Assembly: GCF_003473485.1 (NCBI RefSeq) | Contig: NC_053044.1 | Span: forward strand, 52,864,091 to 52,928,090 | DNA: 64,000 nucleotides | Source of the DNA: Medicago truncatula | Lineage: Eukaryota > Streptophyta > Magnoliopsida > Fabales > Fabaceae | Direction of reading: 5' to 3' | Shown here: positions 1 through 11,521 of the stretch, in pieces | How positions within the stretch are numbered: the stretch's first letter is position 1 | Layout: each line of letters starts with the position of its first letter | Program-made: the position numbers and the translations under genes | The notes under the pieces: generated by a model | Database searches by the model: none | Seen by the model: the letters and a program-made list of their open reading frames with translations, nothing else | Told to the model about the DNA's origin: nothing

Positions 1-326
1 GCAAATGGAAGAGGAGTTGTTGTTAAGAACATGAATGCTAATTTTCTTGGCCATGTTGCTTTTCGCTTTGTATGGTTGGCTACAATGAACAACGTTTCCT
101 CTTCTTTGTATTCGTCTATTGTTGTTGGTTTGTTTGATTGGTTGTTGTGTTGAGTATTTATACTTAAGAAAGTGGTTGTGAGGTTTGGGTTTGATTTTTT
201 AGGGATGTGCATGGTGGAGGAGGAAGTGGTTGTTGTTGTAGTTGTGATTGTGATGGTGAAAAGAATGGCTAGGGGTAAGCATAGAAGTAGTGCACATAAA
301 AGAGAAAGTGGGTTTGGTGATAGCAT
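1..326 (-). CDS. Core-2/I-branching (GT14, DUF266) glycosyltransferase, N-terminal part
   Basis: The frame opens at the ATG complementary to 324-326 and stays open for 108 codons to the left edge. Residues 1-32 look like a type II signal anchor (MLSPNPLSLLCALLLCLP, then a Leu/Ile/Thr-rich stretch), followed by a polar Thr/Asn-rich stem. At the edge it reads KLAFMFLTTTPLPF, the typical entry into the catalytic domain of the plant DUF266 (GT14-like) family. Members of this family are Golgi type II membrane proteins thought to transfer sugars to cell-wall glycans or proteoglycans; the substrate cannot be told here. The rest of the gene lies outside the window. The family call rests mainly on that terminal motif plus the anchor. 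Confidence 0.78.
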   Translation of the reverse strand, partial: MLSPNPLSLLCALLLCLPLAILFTITITTTTTTTSSSTMHIPKKSNPNLTTTFLSINTQHNNQSNKPTTIDEYKEEETLFIVANHTKRKATWPRKLAFMFLTTTPLPF

Positions 327-1910
327 CGTTGGAGATGAGAGATGCTTTTAGAAGGAAGCTAGGGATGATGCAAAGATAATGCTATAAATTGATGTTGAAG
401 GAAGATAAAATATCATATTATTAGCCAAAGCACTCATAATCTTAATCATTTTGTGATTTCTAGCTATTTACATTATGTGGTTTCGGGTTTGCATGCTTGA
501 TTTTTGTTTCCCTTTTCTAAGATTCAGAGGTACTATGGCCTCATTCAGAGGTACTAAGGGTGAAGTTGGAGCTGAAGTTTAAGCACGTACGTATCATGTG
601 TTAAGACAATTGGACTGTTTAGACACGTGGCACCCAAGCTAATTTGTCAGTCTGCATGCCCCTGATAGGATAACACGTCACTTGGAAAGTCAAACTAAAA
701 CAATTATTTTTATGAGATTAATACATAACAACTTTGTTTTTGTCTCCACTAAATTTCCACCATGTCTTAACATTGCACATTCAAAATCTTAACTTTGATC
801 AAATCGAAGGAGTTTAATTTTAGGGTGTGGTTGAATTGATTCTAATAGACAATCAATAAATAAAAATTTATAAAAGTATTCTAAAAATACTACTGTAAAA
901 AATAAAAAATGATGGTTGAAACAGAAGCAGAATTTGTCAAGTCTAGTCAATCCAATTCAACCATATACAATGTTGTAGTAATCAGATCAAACCAACTGTA
1001 AACCTACTGATTTTCTGTTCAACCAGCTGAATTAGTCAGTGGCCAATCCAATTTTTAAAATGTTGATTAGAGCTAAAGTTTTGCAAACAAAAAAAAATCA
1101 ATTGAAAAATGGTGCGACTATTAGAGATATTGCAATTTAATCATTTCAAATATCGCATTTGTTTAACATCGATCGACATAAAAACACCGGTTTTTGTTTG
1201 AAAAAATTAAGAAAATAAAATACACCCTCCAATCATTATTATAAGCAAAAACCTTATATTTTAAGTTTATTCAATTAATGATGTACATAATCTTTATTAT
1301 AGACCAACCCTTTCTGACAAAAAAATGTAACGCAATTTTGAGCCTGAAGTGGGTTATTCTCGCGCTTATCCGGACTTTCCAACATGTTTTTGTATTTTTG
1401 AACTTGTCTCAACTAATTTCAGCTTTCATCAAACAAAGTTTTATCCTTACTAAATTTAGGAACGTTGTTAATTTTGATAAGTCTACATAACATATCAAAT
1501 AGTCTTGGTTCTTATGATTTAAATTTCCTCGAGCGGGTGCCACTACCAAAGAGTATATGAATTTTTTTTTTCCTGAGTAAATATGAGTTATATTAAACCA
1601 TTAAAAAGAAAGAGTAAGTATATTAAAGTTTGAAAATTATTGGATTTACATATTTATGAAACGTATTTTTTTTTATATATGTAGCAAATATTTATAAACA
1701 ACACTATTGAGTCAAAAAAAAAATCACTTTGTTTCAAAGTATGACATAATTTTGACAAAGATATTTTTCTTTTTTAAAACTTGATATATGGCTAAAGATC
1801 GACTAATTCGATGACCAATCCCAGTGTACATTAGCGTAGTCCTAATTGAAGGCAGAGCAAAATCCATGTAATGGATCAATCCCAATGTATATTTATTAGA
1901 AAACAATTAT

Positions 1911-1988
1911 CTTAAAGGTCATATTATTTTCTTAGAGTACTTCAAATTTTCCTCCAATGATAATAGCAGCAGCCGTAGGTTTTGGATG
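1911..1988 (+). repeat. Local duplicate, copy 1 (partner 3182-3257)
   Basis: About 75 bp matching 3182-3257 with scattered substitutions. Both contain a TTAG(A/G)GTACT block and end in GTAGGTTTTGGATG. It is probably part of the duplicated F-box flank material; it has no coding sense that I can see. Confidence 0.65.
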
Positions 1989-2470
1989 CGTGTTGTTCTG
2001 ATGTGTTTTGGTTATACTGAACTATGGGGATGTGAATGCAATATAATTGCATGTTAAATAATTTCTAAGACTTTGTTTGTGAGTTTGAAGGTGAAGGCAG
2101 AGGAGAAGGTTTTAAAAAAAGAAGGAGCGGGTGAAAAAAATAGAGAACATCGGAAAGGGAGGACTTTGGAGGGTTTATTTTTCTTTATAATGCAAAACTC
2201 TTCATTTGGAAAACTAAAAGATTGCATTGGAGGAGTTTTGGGAGATTTGGAAGGATTTACATAAATTATTGAAATTTAATCTATGTTGTTATAGTATTGT
2301 TAAAACTAAAAATATATTAATCATAAGCATTAATTTAACATTCTTTAAAAAAAACACTCTTTCAACTTTTTTGAAAGATTTCTCCCTTTCCCTTATATTT
2401 TCCACCCCTAAAATTCTCCATTTCCCCTTCAAACTCCCAAACAAACAAAGCTTAAAGGCTAAATCGATGA

Positions 2471-2640
2471 GTCATGAGAGTTGGTTAAAAGTGAGCTTGA
2501 TATCTGTGGCTTGACTGCACTAAGTTGCAACATGACAGTGAAAATGTGCAATGTGAAATCGTAAGTGTTAGCATAGGAAATGCTATCCTCTTGAAAGTTG
2601 AGTCTATCAACCATCTCATGAAAACCATCACAGAACATAA
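2471..2640 (-). repeat. Orphan F-box 3'-flank module
   Basis: Read on the minus strand, this matches the module at 12491-12760 and 14700-14920: an AGATGGTTGATAGA block, then TCAACTTTCAAGA, then a stretch ending near GATATCAAGCTC. A weaker copy lies at 3330-3440. Elsewhere the module lies downstream of FBD exons, so this is a piece of a duplicated or lost minus-strand F-box locus. Its reading frame is not kept between copies. Confidence 0.6.
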
Positions 2641-3181
2641 GTCACCTTAAGCGACATTCCAGCAGCACCATAGCCATCAACCTTCTCTAAATTCCCCCTC
2701 CTGCTTGTCATTTTTCCTCTTGACTATACTTCAACCGGTAATTCTGTTGTGTTTTGAAAGCAACAAAAGTAATAATCTAGGAGCTATAAAAACAGAGATG
2801 CAATGGAGAAGGGAGATTTCATTTCATCATCAACTTAGTAACTTAATAGAAAAACTTATCAACAACTGATGAAAATTTTAGCTGTTTGATGCATATCTTT
2901 CTCAAAAAGGAAAAAGGCCTGAAAATGGATAATTGGTGAACATTTAATTAAACTTATTTTTAAGAAAGTTTCGGCATTGTTGGTTTTCGATGTTATTCTT
3001 AACTACTTCAGTTGCCAACAAGCAAGTAATGCTGCATAAAGCAAAAAGATCAAATGCGGTTATTCACTAATTTCCACTCTATGTCGAACTAATTAACACA
3101 TCATGTCTCAAATACTTTGAAGTAAATCACAGCTTGAATATCATTACACAACAACAATATTCAATTATACAACATCACCAC

Positions 3182-3257
3182 CTAAAGGACATATGACATG
3201 TTAGGGTACTACAAACTTTCTTCCAATGACAATAGTAGTAGCTGTAGGTTTTGGATG
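3182..3257 (+). repeat. Local duplicate, copy 2 (partner 1911-1988)
   Basis: Second copy of the approximately 75-bp segment described at 1911-1988, in the same orientation. Confidence 0.65.
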
Positions 3258-3441
3258 GGATGTGATAGAATTGTATGTTAAACAGACGCTGTTACTTGCT
3301 AAAGGCTAAAGATTGATATTTGGCTAAGTTCAAGTGAGCTTGATATTTATGGGTTTTATTTATTTACAAAATTCTTTGCTTGACAGCATCAAGATGAAAT
3401 ATGACAGTGCAAATGTGCAATGTAAAAAATCTTAAGTGTTA

Positions 3442-3505
3442 GCAAACATTGTGACATTGTAATTGGCCAATGTCACCCAACTCTATGTCACCCAAGTGCT
3501 ACCCC
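3442..3505 (-). mobile_element. Half copy of the MITE found at 7635
   Basis: On the minus strand this reads GGTAGCACTTGGGTGACAT and continues into the AGAGTTGGGTGA block seen at 7635. Only one arm is present, so it is a truncated copy or a solo end. Confidence 0.55.
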
Positions 3506-3737
3506 TACTGTGACTCTGCCGATGAATCCGAGTGAAGAAAAATAACTGGTTTTCTTCGCTGAACTACACAACATCATTTACGCGCTGTAAATGGAAAAAG
3601 AGTCGTCGAATGAATCTAGGTATTGTCTCTTTCGATTGTGCAATATGCTTGCTTTGAGTTGTGTGTTTATGTACAAAACTTTACAGAATTACTTGTATTT
3701 TGGTTGTTATGCATTTTGCAGAAAATTCAAGTCAGAA

Positions 3738-5162
3738 ATGTCATCAACTGCGGCGGGTGATGATAATGATGTGATTAGCAGTTTACCAGATGCTGTCCTA
3801 TGCCATATTCTCTCGTTTCTCCCAACCATTGTTTCAAAGAGGTGGACTTGATTGACGTGGAGTTGGATGACCAACAAGCCTATTTTCGCTTTAATGAGTT
3901 AGTGGACTCTGTTTTACTCGCACATAATATTCCGATCAAGAGTTCCATCCTCGACATTTCGTATGATCTTGCAGATCTTGGTTTTTCTAATGTCATCAAA
4001 TGTATCGATGCATGCGTGTGTTTGATGATGAACTTATTGATGATGTTGACTTTCCTTTTCGCATACGCGAAGTTGACTTTCCTGTTAGCATTTTTAGTTG
4101 CAAGACTTTTGTTGTTCTCAACTTATATGGGCTCTTTGTCACGAGTTTTACTTCCGTTGGACTCCCCCTCCCTCAAAATCCTTCGTTTAGAACATTGTAT
4201 ATTTCTAAATGCTTGAAGAGTTATATGCATTTCGTTTAGAGTTCTATACTCCTGAGGAGGAATCTCTGTCATATCAAGAGTATGAAAGCTTAGACTTAAG
4301 GAAATTGACCATAGCGTGTATGCCTTCCACTTTTTGTCATTTTCCATTGAAAGCACTTCATAATGTGAAGGAACTGTACATAGAAATAAATCAGGTTTGA
4401 AATTTATTATTGCTATATGAATAGAATGATGTTGATGAAATACAAGATAAGAGTATTTTTGAGAATTTTAACCTTATCTTTTATAATAATATATGTTGTT
4501 CATTTATTCTTAGGTTTGAAATTCATTATCAAAATGATGCTACTTGATTTGTATTTTTGTTTTAGCAAATTTTACCTTAATTCTTACCGTATATCTTTAT
4601 GTGTTTTGTGTTTTGATTTTTTAGGTGTATCGGGGTTTTATGAGATTCCCACTTTTCTTTCATAATTTGACCAACTTGGGACTTTACTCTATAAACTCTA
4701 ATTGGCATTTGTTGGCACAAGTGCTCAACCACTGCCCCAGCCTTCAAAATGTTGAGCTTAGTGAGGTTTGTTAAGTTTAGGGGTCATATCTGATTTATCA
4801 TTTCTTAACATGCCTTTGTGATTTATTTTATTTTATCTATTTTAAATTTTAATAGGGCACCGCCAATGGAATAAGGGAAGATGTCCATGAAAATTGGGAG
4901 GACCACCCAATATTTGTTCCACAAAGTCTTTCATTACAACTTAAAACTTGCAAACTTCTGAACTTCTTAGGCGAAGAAGGCGAGCTTCTATTGGCAAGAT
5001 ACATTTTGAAGAATGCTAGAGTTTTGCAAACCATGAAAATACATTGCAGCGATGACCCCAAAATCGGAAGAGAATTACTCTTGTGCCCAAGGGCCGGGCC
5101 TCTCCTACATGTGAAATTATTATTAAATGTGAATAAACTGTGTAAGTATCAGTTCTTCTATT
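3738..5162 (+). pseudogene. F-box/LRR/FBD pseudogene (plus strand)
   Basis: It starts with MSSTAAGDDNDVISSLPDAV, the F-box opening used by its relatives. A deletion then removes most of the [17 protein letters not shown] helix, leaving FLPT-IVSKRWT and an in-frame stop at 3849-3851. Further homology jumps frame: ELDDQQAYFRFNELVDSVLL from about 3860, FPVSIFSCKTFVVLNLYG near 4080, SPSLKILRLEHCIFLNA near 4165, then LSYQEYESLDLRKLT near 4270. Intron 1 starts at 4395, exon 2 is 4625-4765 (141 bp, not the usual 138) and exon 3 is about 4856-5162 with KYVLKNAR-type and CPRA FBD sequence. Splice sites survive, so a transcript is possible, but no full F-box protein can be made. It is the only copy on the plus strand. 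Confidence 0.85.
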
Positions 5163-5462
5163 AACTTTAACTTTACAAATGCTAGGTTTGAATTGTGAAC
5201 CTTGATGGTCCTGATCTTTGACTTGGTGCACGGGTTTTAGGATAATATCAAACCTGTAGAGCTGTTTGTTTTAACTTGTTCGTGACATCCCATCAACTAA
5301 ATCTATGTTATCCATTTTTTGGTTAGTTAGTTTAGTTGTATGCTAAGCTCTGATTAAATGCATGACCACTTGTAGGAGAGTCAAAGTTGTACATTAGTGT
5401 TTCTCATGTGTTAAATTCTGATATGATGCATGGACTATTTTCATCATGAATAGACCTAACTT

Positions 5463-6790
5463 AAACTGATAAGGTGAATCTAGTAAGGCTGATGGATTTG
5501 GTGCAGCTTGGATGACACTTACAGAGACTTCCGCTTCGTGGTGGTTTCATGAACGGAGTGATTATCCAGATTACCATTGATACGTTTGTATCAACTGCCA
5601 CACTGAATGTATGGAGCCATTGAACTTTGGCACCAATTGCTCCTTCAACACTCAGCATGCATGTGAGAACTGAGTACTCACTTCTAATAAGTCTAATAAA
5701 GTTTTAAAAAATACTGCAATGAGAATGACAAGGGAGCTTTTGAAGTTTAAAAAAGGTTATTCAAGAGGAAAAATGGTGGGAAGTTCTTCTATCCTCCAAT
5801 ATCTCACTGCGTTTTTTTCTCTAAAATGAACATAATCTCTCATGGAAAAATATGATCTAATTGTTTCTTTCTTCCTACAGTCCATAGTCAAACTTTTTTT
5901 ATAATTGTTAAACTCTGTTGTACTTATAAAACTTGAACTTGCATTTCTTGTTGTGGCTATTTTTAAAGAACCTATATTTTTCTGCTCAGATTTCATCCTT
6001 GTACAATACTCCAAGTTGTTACAGATTTGGTACTAGTTTTCCATCATTGATGGTACAAGTTAAATTGTTTTCCTCCTTCTCTTGACTATATCAATATTTA
6101 GTACCATGGTTGACCTATAAATGATATCCTTACCTTTTTTTTTCTTTTCCAACTAAAGTTGAAAATTCCTATACACACAGAGTTTTATGGTCTTTCCTTG
6201 TATCTTATAGTGTATTCTTGTTTGTCATAACACAGTTTGATGGAACACAGAACGAGTTCCAAGATGTAATTATTATTTATGGGGAAAATTGTGTTGACCT
6301 TCCCTAAGTTTTGGTGGACACTGAAATGTCATACACACCTTCTCTAGTTTTTAAGTTGACACTAATTAACCACCCTTATTTGTGTGACAGGTTAACCATT
6401 CCAGCCCTCTCTCCATGTCTCTTTGTTGACAGAAATGGATTAGTTATGAGAGGGCTAAGTAGTTGTGCTGTACCCGACTAATGTTTTTATTTGTAAAAAT
6501 TATATATTTTGAAGAAGAGAAATGATATTTGAACATCTATTTTATGACAACTTTTGTGACAACTTTCTCTCTCATACTCACATTATTTTTTATTTTATCT
6601 CTCTATTGCTATGGTTTCCGTGCCAATACTACTTTTTCTTTGTAAATTTTGGTTGTTAAATAAGTTGTCACAAAATTGGTTGTTCAAATAACACTACTCT
6701 TTGAAGAATTGTCATACAAGAGTTGTGAGAATGTCAATTGGTGTAGCTGTTGCAAAACAAGCCAAGAAGACGATGTTTATTTTAGAATAG
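5463..6790 (+). repeat. F-box 3' flank, inverted duplicate of about 12.9-14.2 kb
   Basis: Landmarks here recur in reverse orientation in the 12.9-15.1 kb region: a block at 5473-5600 (partner 12960-13060), GAGAATGA..GGGAGCTTTTGAA near 5720 (partner 15000), CCTTGTAC near 5998 (partner 14150), GATATCCTTACC near 6125 (partner 13970), and GAGAATGTCAAT(T/A)GG near 6730 (partner 13490). The plus-strand pseudogene and its 3' side were therefore duplicated and inverted relative to the minus-strand copies. The first block keeps an open frame in two copies (see findings). Confidence 0.65.
6516..6700. mobile_element. MITE with 7-bp target duplication
   Basis: A 185-bp element with inverted ends AGAGAAATGATATTTGAACA and, at the other end, the reverse of AGAGTAGTGTTATTTGAACA. 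It is flanked by the direct repeat TTGAAGA (6509-6515 and 6701-6707); an eighth base may belong. A related copy sits at 46542-46727. The length and duplication fit a small hAT-like non-autonomous element; the superfamily is inferred. Confidence 0.72.
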
Positions 6791-7367
6791 TTTGTCAAAA
6801 TGGTTGGTGTGCATTGTTTGTAATCTAGATACCAAGTTCGATTACTACTCATAAAGAAAAGAAATCGTTACATGTCCAAGTCACAGAGTGATGCTTCTTT
6901 TAATATGAATGAAAATGGTTCTGCTTTAATTATGCGGTTTTATTTATTATTATGAAGTTTGTTAAGAACTAATTAGAAATTAAAAAATCATGTTATTTTT
7001 TGGGTTAATATTAGCGGTTTCTGTTTCTTTGTACAAATTTTTATTTAGATTTCAATATTGTAATTTAAAGAATCTTTGATGTTGGATCTTTATGAATTTT
7101 TTTGACCATACAAAATCGAATATATGATAGAGGTAAACTGAAATTCTTTCAACGCGCAAGTATTTTTTAAATTCCTTAACAAATAATAACATTTTCTAAA
7201 AAATTAAAGGATTAATTAAGCAAATGGTCCATAAGTATCCATTATTTTGTTTTTAATCCATAACAAAAATCGTACTTTTTAGTCCTTGTAACATTTATTT
7301 TTAGCGTAAAATTTTTGATGGAAAATTTACAAAACTAAAATATTATATATATTATGAGAAGTGCAAG

Positions 7368-7519
7368 CAACACTCTCTTTTGAACATTCTCTCTAGTATT
7401 CACTCTCTTATTGATTTAAATTTATTATGGGTCTAAACGTTGGAAATATAACCCACACAACATCGATGTTATCCAATAAAAGAGTGAATACTAAGAGAGT
7501 ATTCAAAATTGAGTGTTGT
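7368..7519. mobile_element. MITE-like inverted repeat
   Basis: The left arm (CAACACTCTCTTTTGAAC, then TAGTATTCACTCT) pairs with the right arm read on the other strand (CAACACTCAATTTTGAAT, then TAGTATTCACTCT). The loop is about 50 bp. I could not identify a clear target duplication, so the exact ends are approximate. Confidence 0.55.
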
Positions 7520-7634
7520 TAGATGAATCCGAGTTAGTAGGGTTTCACCGGTCAGCCCGGTTTTCATTGATTTAGATTTTAGACACGTCCACGATGAAAG
7601 AGGACCAAAAACGAAAAACTCCATTGGAATGTGG

Positions 7635-7752
7635 TAGCACTTGGGTGACATAGAGTTGGGTGATATTGGTCAATCACAATGTCATAATATTTGTGAAAGA
7701 GAGAGAAACACAAGCATTATGATATTATAATTGACCAATGTCACCCAAGTGT
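7635..7752. mobile_element. Short MITE foldback
   Basis: Arms: ACTTGGGTGACAT near the left end and its reverse complement near the right end; inside, GGTCAATCACAATGTCAT pairs with a close inverted copy. The middle is a GA-rich loop. The left arm carries an extra AGAGTTGGGTGAT, which is also present in the half copy at 3442-3505. Confidence 0.6.
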
Positions 7753-7986
7753 TATTCCATAGTAGAAGAAGAAGATAAGATAGGATTCCTGAGCCAAAGG
7801 AAAATGACAAGTTGCAAGAATATTTTTTCTTATACCTAGGGAACAGAAAGAGAGTGAACGATGCTCCTTAGCTTTGTTTGGTCAACTTAAAAAAGGTTAA
7901 GAAGGAAAGTTTTAAGTGGGGTCCACTCAATATTCTTTCCTGGCTCAGTTGGAATGAAGTAGAGAAGGCCATTATTTTAAGAAACA

Positions 7987-8137
7987 ATTTTGTTAACTGG
8001 TGCCATAAATAGAATTTTCTGTATTAGAAATATAAATTGTCACTTTTTATTAACTAATAATTACATAACTTTTTAATAAAATTGATTTTACTTGGTGTTT
8101 AACGAATGCCCTAGGAGCATCGGTTAACATTCTCCTT
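7987..8137. mobile_element. Degenerate MITE related to 41555
   Basis: It begins near GTTAACTGGTGCC and ends near GGAGCATCGGTTAACATT, which matches the GTTAACCAGTGTCC / GCATTGGTTAA ends of the better preserved element at 41555-41727. The target duplication is no longer recognisable. Confidence 0.5.
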
Positions 8138-8264
8138 GCCACAAAAAGTTTGCCATCATTTTATGGATGTTAGTACATACCACCAAATACTTCAAAATGG
8201 ATGACGTATCGTATCCCTTGCGTATCCTGCATCGATACCTGGGCTTGACCCAATGACAATCAAC

Positions 8265-9885
8265 AACTGTCAAAATGGGTCAGGCCTACTGGGCTGGCCA
8301 ATCGGCTCTCTATTTTTTTGTGAGTCGGGAACTTTAAAAGACACGAAAAATGACCATACCTTTTTGGGTCAGCCTATCGGGCCTGTATTTTACATGGGTT
8401 GGCATGGATTGGACCATTGGACTTGCGGGCCGGCCCTTTAAGAACACTAAAAAAAATATAGTTTATAAAATAGTCTTATTATGTAAGATCGAATTATTTT
8501 ATTATGTAAAACTAAATTTTTATAGTCTTCAAAGTTGCATTTTGTGAATTGTGATCAATACTCTCTACTTTTGCATTGATGTTTTTGTGTCATTTACCTT
8601 TTCGGATGTTGATTTAATAGATGTTTCATACATCATTTGACTAAGTTTACAAACACAATTATTTATTTGACAGATAATAATTTATGCAATATGTTTCTAA
8701 TAAAAAAAGTGATGGGAAGTTTTTTTTTAAGGAAAAAAGTGATAGGTAGTTGTATTGTTTTTTGCATCTTTATTTTTTATTTTTATAAAAAAATAAAAGA
8801 ATACATTTTGAAATACAATATGGGCTGGTCCATCGGGCCATGTAGCCCACTACTAATTAGGTTGGGAAATTTTACTTGGTACCCCTACACTTATACCTTC
8901 ATCCATACAAATATTTAAAAATGCCAATTTTATCCTTTTACACCCATACATTAGATTTAACATGAGTTCACCCCACATAAGTTTTTCCAACAAACTTCAT
9001 AGAAGATTTCCGGTTTAAGAAATATTTGTCCGAAAAACATCAATGTGACATTTGCAAAGTTCTTCATCTCGATCAAAATCGTGACTCAAGTTTAAGATCT
9101 TTGAAAAAATCAAAACTAGATTGGAGAAACTCATCCAAATAAAAATGTCAGCGTGTTATTCACATGATAAATCTACCACTATTATGTCATTGTAACACAA
9201 AATCAAAATTTTGGTTTATGATTTTTGTTTATTCAAATTAAAGAGATGGGTGAAGATTGTTGGGTTCCTTGATTTTCTTCTAACCCATGAAAGCCACCTC
9301 CCATGGCTATGGATCGAATAGCTTTTATCCCTTAATTTTGGGATTTTAATTTATGTTTTTGATTGTGTTTTCTTTAAAATAACAGAGAATTCAATTTAAT
9401 AATAGATCAATCAAAAGTCAAAACTCTAAATTAAAAACAAAAACAAAAAATCCTAAATGTGTCTCAACATCATCCATGGCAACTTTCATCATTTCCTTCC
9501 TCTACTTCAATAAACCCATTTTTATATCTATCGATTTTGATGTGTTGTAAGATAATAAAGTTGGATCATTATTTGAATGGAGATGAAGAACTTCTGATTT
9601 TGTATTTAGAAACTGAATCTCCATTTCTTTCCGTAAAACTTTCAAAAATGTGAGAAACTAAAGGAAAATGATTTTAGTTTGTTTCTGAGGGTAAAATGGA
9701 CAATTAATGCAAAATGTAGGGGTGAAGGTATAATTGATAGGGTGCAAGGTAAAACCTTCATTAGGTTGGCTCAATTTTGGTAGTACATGAATCAAGTGGA
9801 TCGACCCTCTCTGACCCATTTATATGAGCTAGCCCACCAAACCGAGGCAAACTGCGTCAGATCGGCCTAATTGACAACTCTAACT
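8265..9885. mobile_element. Old outer element rich in GGGCTGG/GGCC words, interrupted by 8866-9759
   Basis: The left part (GTCAAAATGGGTCAGGCC, GGGCTGGCCAATCGG) and the right part (GACCCATTTATATGAGC, GATCGGCCTAATTGACAAC) look like the two ends of one non-autonomous hAT-like element carrying the TGTCAA...GGCC-type ends common in plants. A second element (8866-9759) is inserted in it. Part of the left side (about 8580-8720) recurs inverted at about 10500-10620. The superfamily and boundaries are inferred. Confidence 0.4.
8866..9759. mobile_element. 894-bp nested element with 10-bp target duplication
   Basis: It is flanked by perfect direct repeats ATTAGGTTGG (8856-8865 and 9760-9769). The ends are inverted: GAAATTTTACTTGGTACCCC on the left, and on the right the reverse of GAAGGTTTTACCTTGCACCC. 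Second inverted words (ACACTTATACCTTCATCC; CTACATTTTGC read back) extend the ends. No transposase frame is seen; the longest small frame (9459-9653) is not recognisable. A 9-10-bp duplication suggests a Mutator-like non-autonomous element. Confidence 0.7.
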
Positions 9886-11236
9886 AATGTGTATGCCTTT
9901 TCGCTTTTATTAAGAATAACGATATATTGCTAAAAAAAATTATTTAAGTTAAGGGTAAAATTTAAAAAAAAAATGTTACATTAAAACACAATGTTTTTTG
10001 TATTAGATCAAAATAAGATTTTTCAAAGTGTCAAATATTATTCTTGTCGTTGTTCGTAAACTTATTTTATTTTTTTATAAAAAAAGATGCAATGAACAAT
10101 ACAGCTACATGTCACATTTGTTTAATGAAAAATGCTACCGTGCACGACAAATTATGTCGTCAAATATGCATGAATCACTATATAATTGTTTTTTGATGTT
10201 TATCTTAATTTTAATTTGATTCAAGTTGGCCAAATATGTCTTTAAAGTGTAAAAACACGTTTTCATGTTGTGTGTTTTCCAAATCATGCATGTCTTTGCA
10301 CCACCTCATCATTGATACGTGGAAAGGTGGATATTATTAGAAGTGTATGATATCTCTTTGCTCACCTTTTTCTTTTTTTTACTATATATAAGAACACAAA
10401 AACACCAATAAGTTAGCCAATAAATCTAATAATAAAGTAAATTGCACGTGGTTTAACAAGTCGTGCGACTTCGTGCATTGAGGGCCTCGTGCTTTAGCAT
10501 CGCTCTTTTTTAATAGAAATATATCGCATAAATTATAATCCATCAAATAAATTATTGTATTCGTAAACTTAGTCAAATGATGTATAAAACATCTATTAAA
10601 TCAACATCCATCACATAAATCACTGTGTTTACATAAATCAAAATAATTTTAATCAAAATTTTATAAAAACTACATTTTATAATTTATACACATTTCCGAA
10701 ATAAAAAGAGTGGACAATGGGTTGAAAAAAAAAACATTTCATAAAATAAAGAGCATTACAATTTAAGAGCTAATGATCCTTCAAAAAAATAAAATTACGA
10801 GCTAATGTTAAAATTAAAGGGGATTCCCCAACAAGTTAAAAGAGTAAATACTACAAAGATAATCTAATAAATCATGATGTAAATTAAAGTGGTTATTAAG
10901 GTGACAGCTCAATTAAATCCCCCATCGATGAAGCAAAAAAAAATACACCTTAAGATTTAATTGATGGTCTAAATTTATAGAAATAAAAATGATAGTAGAA
11001 ACACATCTCCACACACAATTCAACCCTTTTTTTCTATCCAGTTACAGATCATTCTTATGCATCATACGCATTTCGACTATAATTGGTCTCAAGTTTGTTC
11101 ATTTTGTCGCTCTTGATGAAAACCAATGGATGAAAGGCAAAGGTGATGAAGTCGGGAGCATCCTTAAAAAGAACCGCACACCATATGTGATTCCTAACAT
11201 CAAAACTCGGTTGAGATTCACCCTTAAAACAAACTA
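9886..11236. other. Intergenic
   Basis: AT-rich sequence with no supported gene. About 10500-10620 is an inverted copy of about 8580-8720. The small frames here have no recognisable product. Confidence 0.5.
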
Positions 11237-11521
11237 GGGTTAATTAAGTTTTTAGTGCCTATAAATATTCACAGTTTTGTTTTTAATCCCTACAAAATAA
11301 AATCACATTTTTTAGTCCTTATAAAATTTTCCATCGGCATTTTTAGTCCCTATAAATTTTTCCATCAGCACTTTTAGTCCCTGTCAAAAATTTTCATCAA
11401 TAGTTTTGGTCCCTAAAATGCTTAAGGAAAATGTCACAGGGACTAAAAAGTGTGATTTTATTTTGTAAGGACTAAAAACAAAACTGTGAATATTTATAGG
11501 GACTAAAAACTTATTTAACCC
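11237..11521. mobile_element. MULE-type MITE with long TIRs and 9-bp TSD
   Basis: A 285-bp element beginning GGGTTAATTAAGTTTTTAGT and ending with the reverse complement of GGGTTAAATAAGTTTTTAGT. The arms stay paired for about 80 bp. It is flanked by perfect direct repeats AACAAACTA at 11228-11236 and 11522-11530. A 9-bp duplication with long inverted repeats is typical of Mutator-like MITEs; this CCCTATAAATA/TTTTTAGTCCC type is frequent in legume genomes. It has no coding capacity. Confidence 0.88.

Larger units (their letters stand above)
327..3737. other. Intergenic, with pieces of F-box flank duplications
   Basis: No gene is seen. The stretch is AT-rich and its short frames are not coding-like. 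The first few hundred bases should hold the promoter of the leftward glycosyltransferase gene. Two pairs of short duplicated segments (about 1.9/3.2 kb and 2.5/3.4 kb) and half of a MITE near 3.44 kb are listed separately. A 5'UTR intron of the broken F-box gene probably ends at 3721, just before its start codon. Confidence 0.6.
6791..8264. other. Intergenic with small inverted-repeat elements
   Basis: No coding sequence is seen. Around 7203-7310 lies sequence of the 'dimmed' AGTCC/TTTTTAGTCC type that resembles one arm of the MULE-like MITE at 11237. Three further MITE-like foldbacks (7368, 7635 and 7987) are listed separately. Confidence 0.5.

Noticed and set aside
3591..3737. 49-residue N-terminal extension of the plus-strand F-box frame
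   Set aside because: It runs through a likely 5'UTR intron ending in TTTTGCAG; the relatives start at MSS just after that acceptor.
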